A stretch of DNA of 64,000 nucleotides from Gordionus sp. m RMFG-2023 (taxonomy: Eukaryota > Nematomorpha > Gordioida > Chordodea > Parachordodidae). The notes below the pieces were generated by a model. The model was not told where the DNA came from, did not search any database, and was given only the letters and a program-made list of their open reading frames with translations. This document shows positions 36,187-47,200 of the stretch, piece after piece (position 1 is the first letter of the stretch; the number at the start of each line of letters is the position of its first letter). The stretch is taken from assembly GCF_954871325.1 (NCBI RefSeq), contig NC_088776.1:64378711-64442710 (forward strand). The letters are read 5' to 3'. Made by a program: the position numbers and the translations under genes.

Positions 36187-37922
36187 AGGGGGGTTATGGT
36201 TAGGGGTAGGGTTAGGGTTAGGGTTAGGGCTAGGGTTAGGGTTAGGGTTAAGGTTAGCTTACAATAGATATCTGTTAGTGCTATTTCAAATATCTATCCT
36301 TAATTACTCTAATTAACATTACTTCAAAATTTTTTTACTATATTGCCAACATATGAATTTTCGAAATAATATTGATTATTTTCACCGATTTTAGAAAATA
36401 TAATATGCTCAGACATATTTTAATAATTTTATGCATAATATGATTTTCGTAGTAATTATTGTCTTAGTAACTCGTAAAATTAAATAAAATAATTTTGTGA
36501 AAATCAAATAATAATTGTGCAAAATCCTCTATGATTTTTCAAAAAAATATAAGGAAAGCAGATAAATTTTTTAGCTTTTTTGAAAATTTATTTTGATTGA
36601 AGAAATTTAAAGCATTTTGGTTCAGGGTTAGGATTATGGTTAGTGTTAGAGTTAAGGTTAGCTTACAATAGATATCTGTTAGTGCTATTTCATATATCTA
36701 TCCTAAATTACTCTAATTAACAGTACTTCAAGTAATTTAAACTATATTCTTAACATTAAATTATTTATTATTTTCACCGAATTTTAGAAAATATAATGTA
36801 TTGCTCAAACAAATTTAATTATCTCTTAATAATTCTGAAAATTAAATTGCAAAATCTTATATGATTTTTCAAAAAATAATACTAAATAAAATTTTTAGCT
36901 TTTAAAAAAATTAGGGTTGGGGTTAGGATTAAGATTAGGGTTAGGGTTAGGGTTAGGGTTAGAATAGATATCAGTTAGTGCTATTTCCTATATTTTATCT
37001 ATCTTAATTATTCTACTACTATAAGTAATTTTAACTATATTTCCAACATATGAAATTTTTAAGTAAAATTTATAATTTTCATAGAATTTTAGAAAATATA
37101 AAATATTGCTCAGACATATTTAATTATGGCTTAATAACTCTGAAAATTAAATAAAATGCAAAATCTTATATGATTTACTAAATAAAATTTTTAGAGTTTA
37201 TAAAAATTAGGGTTATGGTTAGGGTTAGGGTTAATGTTATTGTTAAGGTTAAGGTTAGGGTTAGGGTTAAGAGGGTTAAGGTTAGCTTACAATAGATATC
37301 TGTTAGTGCTATTTCAAATATCTATCCTTAATTACTCTAATTAACAGTACTTCAAAATTTTTTTACTATATTGACAACATATGAATTTTTGAAGTAATAT
37401 TGATTATTATCACCGATTTTAGAAAATATAATATATGCTTAGATAAATTTATTAATTATAATGATTTTCGTAGTAATTATCTATGTCTTATTATCTCGTA
37501 AAATTAAATAAAATAATTTTGTGAAAATCAAATAATAATTGTGCAAAATCTTCTATGAGTTTTTAAAAAATATAAGGAAAACAGATAAAATTTTTAGCAA
37601 GTGCATAATGATTTTCGTAGTAATTATCTATGTCTTATTAACTCGTAAAATTAAATAAAAAAATTTTGTGAAAATCAAATAATAATTGTGCAAAATCTTC
37701 TATGAATTTTTAAAAAATATAAGGAAAACAGATAAAATTTTTAGCAAGTGCATAATGATTTTTGTACTAATTATCTATGTCCTAGTAACTCGTAAAATTA
37801 AATAAAATAATTTTGTAAAAATCAAATAATAATTGTGCAAAATCTTCTATGATTTTCAAAAAATATAAGGAAAGCAGATTTAGTTTTTTTTAAAATTTAT
37901 TTTGATAGAAATTTAAAGCATA
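36187..37922 (+). repeat. Subtelomeric higher-order unit 1
   Basis: Four TTAGGG-bearing blocks a-b-c-d. Block a starts GGGGGGTTATGGTTAGGGG, b TTCAGGGTTAGGATTATGG, c TAGGGTTGGGGTTAGG, and d TAGGGTTATGGTTAGGG. The end of the unit carries two copies of a 145 bp subunit that starts AGCAAGTGCATAATGATTTT. Confidence 0.85.
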
Positions 37923-39520
37923 TAGGGGGGTTATGGTTAGGGGTAGGGTTAGGGTTAGGGTTAGGGCTAGGGTTAGGGTTAAGGTTAGCTTTCAATAGAT
38001 ATCTGTTAGTGCTATTTCAAATATCTATCCTTAATTACTCTAATTAACATTACTTCAAAATTTTTTTACTATATTGCCAACATATGAATTTTCGAAATAA
38101 TATTGATTATTTTCACCGATTTTAGAAAATATAATATGCTCAGACATATTTTAATAATTTTATGCATAATATGATTTTCGTAGTAATTATTGTTATAGTA
38201 ACTCGTAAAATTAAATAAAATAATTTTGTGAAAATCAAATAATAATTGTGCAAAATCCTCTATGATTTTTCAAAAAAATATAAGGAAAGCAGATAAATTT
38301 TTTAGCTTTTTTGAAAATTTATTTTGATTGAAGTAATTTAAAGCATTTTGGTTCAGGGTTAGGATTATGGTTAGTGTTAGAGTTAAGGTTAGCTTACAAT
38401 AGATATCTGTTAGTGCTATTTCATATATCTATCCTAAATTACTCTAATTAACAGTACTTCAAGTAATTTAAACTATATTCTCAACATTAAATTATTTATT
38501 ATTTTCACCGAATTTTAGAAAATATAATGTATTGCTCAAACAAATTTAATTATCTCTTAATAATTCTGAAAATTAAATTGCAAAATCTTATATGATTTTT
38601 CAAAAAATAATACTAAATAAAATTTTTAGCTTTTAAAAAAAATTAGGGTTGGGGTTAGGATTAAGATTAGGGTTAGGGTTAGGGTTAGGGTTAGGGTTAG
38701 AATAGATATCAGTTAGTGCTATTTCCTATATTTTATCTATCTTAATTATTCTACTACTATAAGTAATTTTAACTATATTTCCAACATATAAAATTTTTAA
38801 GTAAAATTTATAATTTTCATAGAATTTTAGAAAATATAAAATATTGCTCAGACATATTTAATTATGGCTTAATAACTCTGAAAATTAAATAAAATGCAAA
38901 TCTTATATGATTTTTCAAAAAAAACTACTAAATAAAATTTTTAGAGTTTATAAAAATTAGGGTTATGGTTAGGGTTAATGTTATTGTTAGGGTTAAGGTT
39001 AGGGTTAGGGTTAGGGTTAAGGTTAGCTTACAATAGATATCTGTTAGTGCTATTTCAAATATCTATCCTTAATTACTCTAATTAACAGTACTTCATAAAT
39101 TTTTTACTATATTGCCAACATATGAATTTTTGAAGTAATATTGATTATTATCACCGATTTTAGAAAATATAATATATGCTTAGATAAATTTATTAATTAT
39201 AATGATTTTCGTAGTAATTATCTATGTCTTATTAACTCGTAAAATTAAATAAAATAATTTTGTGAAAATCAAATAATAATTGTGCAAAATCTTCTATGAG
39301 TTTTTAAAAAATATAAGGAAAACAGATAAAATTTTTAGCAAGTGCATAATGATTTTTGTAGTAATTATCTATGTCCTAGTAACTCGTAAAATTAAATAAA
39401 ATAATTTTGTAAAAATCAAATAATAATTGTGCAAAATCTTCTATGATTTTCAAAAAATATAAGGAAAGCAGATTTAGCTTTTGTTAAAATTTGTTTTGAT
39501 AGAAATTTAAAGCATATAGG
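37923..39520 (+). repeat. Subtelomeric higher-order unit 2
   Basis: The same a-b-c-d order as the preceding unit but with only one 145 bp subunit, which explains its shorter length. Confidence 0.85.
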
Positions 39521-41282
39521 GGGGTTATGGTTAGGGGTAGGGTTAGCGTTAGGGTTAGGGCTAGGGTTAGGGTTAGGGTTATGGTTAAGGTTAGCTTACA
39601 ATAGATATCTGTTAGTGCTATTTCAAATATCTATCCTTAATTACTCTAATTAACAGTACTTCAAATTTTTTTTACTATATTGCCAACATATGAATTTTCG
39701 AAGTAATATTGATTATTTTCACAGATTTTAGAAAATATAATATGCTCAGACATATTTTAATAATTTTATGCATAATATGATTTTCGTAGTAATTATTGTC
39801 TTAGTAACTCGTAAAATTAAATAAAATAATTTTGTGAAAATCAAATAATAATTGTGCAAAATCCTCTATGATTTTTCAAAAAAATATAAGGAAAGCAGAT
39901 AAAATTTTTAGCTTTTTTTAAAATTTATTTTGATTGAAGAAATTTAAAGCATTTTGGTTCAGGGTTAGGATTATGGTTAATGTTAGAGTTAAGGTTAGCT
40001 TACAATAGATATCTGTTAGTGCTATTTCATATATCTATCCTAAATTACTCTAATTAACAGTACTTCAAGTAATTTAAACTATATTCTTAACATATGAATT
40101 ATTTATTATTTTCACCGAATTTTAGAAAATATAATGTATTGCTCAAACAAATTTAATTATCTCTTAATAATTCTGAAAATTAAATTGCAAAATCTTATAT
40201 GATTTTTCAAAAAATAATACTAAATAAAATTTTTAGCTTTTAATAAAAATTAAGGTTGGGGTTAGGGTTAAGATTAGGGTTAGGGTTAGGGTTAGGGTTA
40301 GAATAGATATCAGTTAGTGCTATTTCCTATATTTTATCTATCTTAATTATTCTTCTACTATAAGTAATTTTAACTATATTTCCAACATATGAAATTTTTA
40401 AGTAAAATTTATAATTTTCATAGAATTTTAGAAAATATAAAATATTGCTCAGACATATTTAATTATGGCTTAATAACTCTGAAAATTAAATAAAATGCAA
40501 AATCTTATATGATTTTTCAAAAAAAACTACTAAATAAAATTTTTAGAGTTTATAAAAACTAGGGTTATGGTTAGGGTTAGGGTTAATGTTATTGTTAGGG
40601 TTAAGGTTAGGGTTAGATATAGGGTTAGGGTTAGGGTTAAGGTTAGCTTACAATAGATATCTGTTAGTGCTTTTCAAATATCTATCCTTAATTACTCTAA
40701 TTAACAGTACTTCAAAATTTTTTTACTATATTGCCAAAATATGAATTTTTGAAGTAATATTGATTATTATCACCGATTTTAGAAAATATAATATATGCTT
40801 AGATAAATTTATTAATTATAATGATTTTCGTAGTAATTATCTATGTCTTATTAACTCGTAAAATTAAATAAAATAATTTTGTGAAAATCAAATAATAATT
40901 GTGCAAAATCTTCTATGAGTTTTTAAAAAATATAAGGAAAACAGATAAAATTTTTAGCAAGTGCATAATGATTTTCGTAGTAATTATCTATGTCTTATTA
41001 ACTCGTAAAATTAAATAAAAAAATTTTGTGAAAATCAAATAATAATTGTGCAAAATCTTCTATGAATTTTTAAAAAATATAAGGAAAACAGATAAAATTT
41101 TTAGCAAGTGCATAATGATTTTTGTACTAATTATCTATGTCCTAGTAACTCGTAAAATTAAATAAAATAATTTTGTAAAAATCAAATAATAATTGTGCAA
41201 AATCTTCTATGATTTTCAAAAAATATAAGGAAAGCAGATTTAGTTTTTTTTAAAATTTATTTTGATAGAAATTTAAAGCATA
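39521..41282 (+). repeat. Subtelomeric higher-order unit 3
   Basis: Again a-b-c-d, with two 145 bp subunits as in the first unit. The next block a begins at 41283 and turns at once into the CCAGG array. Confidence 0.85.
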
Positions 41283-41290
41283 TAGGGGGG

Positions 41291-44200
41291 TTATGGCTAG
41301 GGCAGGGCCAGGGCCAGGGCCAGGCCAGGCCAGGCCAGGCCAGGGCCAGGCCAGGCCAGGGCCAGGCCAGGCCAGGCCAGGCCAGGCCAGGCCAGGCCAG
41401 GCCAGGCCAGGCCAGGCCAGGCCAGGCCAGGCCAGGCCAGGCCAGGCCAGGCCAGGCCAGGCCAGGCCAGGCCAGGCCAGGCCAGGCCAGGCCAGGCCAG
41501 GCCAGGCCAGGCCAGGCCAGGCCAGGCCAGGCCAGGGCCAGGCCAGGCCAGGCCAGGCCAGGCCAGGCCAGGCCAGGGCCAGGCCAGGCCAGGCCAGGCC
41601 AGGGCCAGGGCCAGGCCAGGCCAGGCCAGGGCCAGGCCAGGCCAGGCCAGGCCAGGCCAGGCCAGGCCAGGGCCAGGCCAGGCCAGGCCAGGCCAGGGCC
41701 AGGCCAGGCCAGGCCAGGCCAGGCCAGGCCAGGCCAGGCCAGGCCAGGCCAGGCCAGGCCAGGCCAGGCCAGGCCAGGCCAGGGCCAGGCCAGGCCAGGC
41801 CAGGCCAGGCCAGGCCAGGCCAGGCCAGGCCAGGCCAGGCCAGGCCAGGCCAGGCCAGGCCAGGCCAGGCCAGGCCAGGCCAGGCCAGGCCAGGCCAGGC
41901 CAGGCCAGGCCAGGCCAGGCCAGGCCAGGGCCAGGCCAGGCCAGGCCAGGCCAGGCCAGGCCAGGCCAGGCCAGGCCAGGCCAGGCCAGGCCAGGCCAGG
42001 CCAGGCCAGGCCAGGCCAGGCCAGGCCAGGCCAGGCCAGGCCAGGCCAGGCCAGGCCAGGCCAGGCCAGGCCAGGCCAGGCCAGGCCAGGCCAGGCCAGG
42101 CCAGGCCAGGCCAGGCCAGGCCAGGCCAGGCCAGGCCAGGCCAGGCCAGGCCAGGCCAGGCCAGGCCAGGCCAGGCCAGGCCAGGCCAGGCCAGGCCAGG
42201 CCAGGCCAGGCCAGGCCAGGCCAGGCCAGGCCAGGCCAGGCCAGGCCAGGCCAGGCCAGGCCAGGCCAGGCCAGGCCAGGGCCAGGCCAGCCAGGCCAGG
42301 CCAGGCCAGGCCAGGCCAGGCCAGGCCAGGCCAGGGCCAGGCCAGCCAGGCCAGGCCAGGCCAGGGCCAGGCCAGGGCCAGGCCAGGCCAGGCCAGGCCA
42401 GGCCAGGCCAGGCCAGGCCAGGCCAGGCCAGGCCAGGCCAGCCAGCCAGGCCAGGCCAGGCCAGGCCAGGCCAGGCCAGGCCAGGCCAGGCCAGGGCCAG
42501 GCCAGGCCAGGCCAGGCCAGGCCAGGCCAGGCCAGGCCAGGCCAGGCCAGGCCAGGCCAGGGCCAGGCCAGGCCAGGCCAGGCCAGGCCAGGCCAGGGCC
42601 AGGCCAGGCCAGGCCAGGCCAGGCCAGGGCCAGGCCAGGCCAGGCCAGGCCAGGCCAGGCCAGGCCAGGCCAGGCCAGGCCAGGCCAGGCCAGGCCAGGC
42701 CAGGCCAGGCCAGGCCAGGGGCCAGGCCAGGCCAGGGCCAGGGCCAGGCCAGGCCAGCCAGGCCAGGCCAGGCCAGGCCAGGCCAGGCCAGGCCAGGCCA
42801 GGCCAGGCCAGGCCAGGCCAGGCCAGGCCAGGCCAGGCCAGGCCAGGCCAGGCCAGGCCAGGCCAGGCCAGGCCAGGCCAGGCCAGGCCAGGCCAGGCCA
42901 GGCCAGGCCAGGGCCAGGCCAGGCCAGGCCAGGCCAGGCCAGGCCAGGCCAGGCCAGGCCAGGCCAGGCCAGGGCCAGGCCAGGCCAGGCCAGGCCAGGC
43001 CAGGCCAGGCCAGGCCAGGCCAGGCCAGGCCAGGCCAGGCCAGGCCAGGCCAGGCCAGGCCAGGCCAGGCCAGGCCAGGGCCAGGCCAGGCCAGGCCAGG
43101 CCAGGCCAGGGCCAGGCCAGGCCAGGCCAGGCCAGGGCCAGGCCAGGCCAGGCCAGGCCAGGCCAGGCCAGGCCAGGCCAGGCCAGGCCAGGCCAGGCCA
43201 GCCAGGCCAGGCCAGGCCAGGCCAGGCCAGGCCAGGCCAGGCCAGGCCAGGCCAGGCCAGGCCAGGCCAGGCCAGGCCAGGCCAGGGCCAGGCCAGGCCA
43301 GGCCAGGCCAGGCCAGGCCAGGCCAGGCCAGGCCAGGCCAGGCCAGGCCAGGCCAGGCCAGGCCAGGCCAGGGCCAGGCCAGGCCAGGCCAGGCCAGGCC
43401 AGGCCAGGCCAGGCCAGGCCAGGCCAGGCCAGGCCAGGCCAGGCCAGGCCAGGCCAGGCCAGGCCAGGCCAGGCCAGGCCAGGCCAGGCCAGGCCAGGCC
43501 AGGCCAGGCCAGGCCAGGCCAGGGCCAGGCCAGGCCAGGCCAGGCCAGGCCAGGCCAGGCCAGGCCAGGCCAGGGCCAGGCCAGGCCAGGCCAGGGCCAG
43601 GCCAGGCCAGGGCCAGGCCAGGCCAGGCCAGGCCAGGCCAGGCCAGGCCAGGCCAGGCCAGGCCAGGCCAGGCCAGGCCAGGCCAGGCCAGGCCAGGCCA
43701 GGCCAGGCCAGGCCAGGCCAGGCCAGGCCAGGCCAGGCCAGGCCAGGCCAGGCCAGGCCAGGCCAGGCCAGGCCAGGCCAGGCCAGGCCAGGCCAGGCCA
43801 GGCCAGGCCAGGCCAGGCCAGGCCAGGCCAGGCCAGGCCAGGCCAGGCCAGGCCAGGCCAGGCCAGGCCAGGCCAGGCCAGGCCAGGCCAGGCCAGGCCA
43901 GGCCAGGCCAGGCCAGGCCAGGCCAGGCCAGGCCAGGCCAGGCCAGGCCAGGCCAGGCCAGGCCAGGCCAGGCCAGGCCAGGCCAGGCCAGGCCAGGCCA
44001 GGCCAGGCCAGGCCAGGCCAGGCCAGGCCAGGCCAGGCCAGGCCAGGCCAGGCCAGGCCAGGGCCAGGCCAGGCCAGGCCAGGCCAGGCCAGGCCAGGCC
44101 AGGCCAGGCCAGGCCAGGCCAGGCCAGGCCAGGCCAGGGCCAGGCCAGGCCAGGCCAGGCCAGGCCAGGCCAGGCCAGGCCAGGCCAGGCCAGGCCAGGC

Positions 44201-47200
44201 CAGGCCAGGCCAGGCCAGGCCAGGCCAGGCCAGGCCAGGCCAGGCCAGGCCAGGCCAGGCCAGGCCAGGCCAGGCCAGGCCAGGCCAGGCCAGGCCAGGC
44301 CAGGCCAGGCCAGGCCAGGCCAGGCCAGGCCAGGCCAGGCCAGGCCAGGCCAGGCCAGGCCAGGCCAGGCCAGGCCAGGCCAGGCCAGGCCAGGCCAGGC
44401 CAGGCCAGGCCAGGCCAGGCCAGGCCAGGCCAGGCCAGGCCAGGCCAGGCCAGGGCCAGGCCAGGCCAGGCCAGGCCAGGCCAGGCCAGGCCAGGCCAGG
44501 CCAGGCCAGGCCAGGCCAGGCCAGGCCAGGCCAGGCCAGGCCAGGCCAGGCCAGGCCAGGCCAGGGCCAGGCCAGGCCAGGCCAGGCCAGGCCAGGCCAG
44601 GCCAGGCCAGGCCAGGGCCAGGCCAGGCCAGGCCAGGCCAGGCCAGGCCAGGCCAGGCCAGGCCAGGGCCAGGCCAGGCCAGGCCAGGCCAGGCCAGGCC
44701 AGGCCAGGCCAGGCCAGGCCAGGCCAGGCCAGGCCAGGCCAGGCCAGGCCAGGCCAGGCCAGGCCAGGCCAGGCCAGGCCAGGCCAGGCCAGGCCAGGCC
44801 AGGCCAGGCCAGGCCAGGCCAGGCCAGGCCAGGCCAGGCCAGGCCAGGCCAGGCCAGGCCAGGCCAGGCCAGGCCAGGCCAGGCCAGGCCAGGCCAGGCC
44901 AGGCCAGGCCAGGCCAGGCCAGGCCAGGCCAGGCCAGGCCAGGCCAGGCCAGGCCAGGCCAGGCCAGGCCAGGCCAGGCCAGGCCAGGCCAGGCCAGGGC
45001 CAGGCCAGGCCAGGCCAGGCCAGGCCAGGCCAGGCCAGGCCAGGCCAGGCCAGGCCAGGCCAGGCCAGGCCAGGCCAGGCCAGGCCAGGCCAGGCCAGGC
45101 CAGGCCAGGCCAGGCCAGGCCAGGCCAGGCCAGGCCAGGCCAGGCCAGGCCAGGCCAGGCCAGGCCAGGCCAGGCCAGGCCAGGCCAGGCCAGGCCAGGC
45201 CAGGCCAGGCCAGGCCAGGCCAGGCCAGGCCAGGCCAGGCCAGGCCAGGCCAGGCCAGGCCAGGCCAGGCCAGGCCAGGCCAGGCCAGGCCAGGCCAGGC
45301 CAGGCCAGGCCAGGCCAGGCCAGGCCAGGCCAGGCCAGGCCAGGCCAGGGCCAGGCCAGGCCAGGCCAGGCCAGGCCAGGCCAGGCCAGGCCAGGCCAGG
45401 CCAGGCCAGGCCAGGCCAGGCCAGGCCAGGCCAGGCCAGGCCAGGCCAGGCCAGGCCAGGCCAGGCCAGGCCAGGCCAGGCCAGGGCCAGGCCAGGCCAG
45501 GCCAGGGCCAGGCCAGGCCAGGCCAGGCCAGGGCCAGGCCAGGCCAGGCCAGGCCAGGCCAGGCCAGGCCAGGCCAGGCCAGGCCAGGCCAGGCCAGGCC
45601 AGGCCAGGCCAGGCCAGGCCAGGCCAGGCCAGGCCAGGCCAGGCCAGGCCAGGCCAGGCCAGGCCAGGCCAGGCCAGGCCAGGCCAGGCCAGGCCAGGCC
45701 AGGCCAGGCCAGGCCAGGCCAGGCCAGGCCAGGCCAGGCCAGGCCAGGCCAGGGCCAGGCCAGGCCAGGCCAGGCCAGGCCAGGCCAGGCCAGGCCAGGC
45801 CAGGCCAGGCCAGGCCAGGCCAGGCCAGGCCAGGCCAGGCCAGGCCAGGCCAGGCCAGGCCAGGCCAGGCCAGGCCAGGCCAGGCCAGGCCAGGCCAGGC
45901 CAGGCCAGGCCAGGCCAGGCCAGGCCAGGCCAGGCCAGGCCAGGCCAGGCCAGGCCAGGCCAGGCCAGGCCAGGGCCAGGCCAGGCCAGGCCAGGCCAGG
46001 CCAGGCCAGGGCCAGGCCAGGCCAGGCCAGGCCAGGCCAGGCCAGGCCAGGCCAGGCCAGGCCAGGCCAGGCCAGGCCAGGCCAGGCCAGGCCAGGCCAG
46101 GCCAGGCCAGGCCAGGCCAGGCCAGGCCAGGCCAGGCCAGGGCCAGGCCAGGCCAGGCCAGGCCAGGCCAGGCCAGGCCAGGCCAGGCCAGGCCAGGCCA
46201 GGCCAGGCCAGGCCAGGCCAGGCCAGGCCAGGCCAGGCCAGGCCAGGCCAGGCCAGGCCAGGCCAGGCCAGGCCAGGCCAGGCCAGGCCAGGCCAGGCCA
46301 GGCCAGGCCAGGCCAGGCCAGGCCAGGCCAGGCCAGGCCAGGCCAGGCCAGGCCAGGCCAGGCCAGGCCAGGCCAGGCCAGGCCAGGCCAGGCCAGGCCA
46401 GGCCAGGCCAGGCCAGGCCAGGCCAGGCCAGGCCAGGCCAGGCCAGGCCAGGCCAGGCCAGGCCAGGCCAGCCAGGCCAGGCCAGGCCAGGCCAGGCCAG
46501 GCCAGGCCAGGCCAGGCCAGGCCAGGCCAGGCCAGGCCAGGCCAGGCCAGGCCAGGCCAGGCCAGGCCAGGCCAGGCCAGGCCAGGCCAGGCCAGGCCAG
46601 GCCAGGCCAGGCCAGGCCAGGGCCAGGCCAGGCCAGGCCAGGCCAGGCCAGGCCAGGCCAGGCCAGGCCAGGCCAGGCCAGGCCAGGCCAGGCCAGGCCA
46701 GGCCAGGCCAGGCCAGGCCAGGCCAGGCCAGGCCAGGCCAGGCCAGGCCAGGCCAGGCCAGGCCAGGCCAGGCCAGGCCAGGCCAGGCCAGGCCAGGCCA
46801 GGCCAGGCCAGGCCAGGCCAGGCCAGGCCAGGCCAGGCCAGGGCCAGGCCAGGCCAGGCCAGGCCAGGCCAGGCCAGGCCAGGCCAGGCCAGGCCAGGCC
46901 AGGCCAGGGCCAGGCCAGGCCAGGCCAGGCCAGGCCAGGCCAGGCCAGGCCAGGCCAGGCCAGGCCAGGCCAGGCCAGGCCAGGCCAGGCCAGGCCAGGC
47001 CAGGCCAGGCCAGGCCAGGCCAGGCCAGGCCAGGCCAGGCCAGGCCAGGCCAGGCCAGGCCAGGCCAGGCCAGGCCAGGCCAGGCCAGGCCAGGCCAGGC
47101 CAGCCAGGCCAGGCCAGGCCAGGCCAGGCCAGGCCAGGCCAGGCCAGGCCAGGCCAGGCCAGGCCAGGCCAGGCCAGGCCAGGCCAGGCCAGGCCAGGCC

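Larger units (their letters stand above)
34668..41290 (+). repeat. Subtelomeric repeat with interstitial TTAGGG blocks
   Basis: AT-rich blocks alternate with TTAGGG-type tracts near 34858-34960, 35332, 35626, 36187, 36623, 36912, 37207, 37923, 38355, 38643, 38957, 39521, 39960, 40250, 40558 and 41283. All tracts read TTAGGG on the plus strand, the direction expected for a chromosome end to the right. They contain variants (TTATGG, TTAAGG, CTAGGG, GTTAATGTTATTG) that are the same in equivalent blocks. Most tracts are followed within a few bases by AATAGATATC(T/A)GTTAGTGC and then a diverged AT-rich segment. This looks like a subtelomere grown by duplication of former telomere ends. Confidence 0.9.

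Noticed and set aside
34858-40650. TTAGGG blocks as scars of chromosome fusion
   Set aside because: All blocks point the same way and repeat in a fixed higher-order unit. Fusion would give head-to-head blocks.
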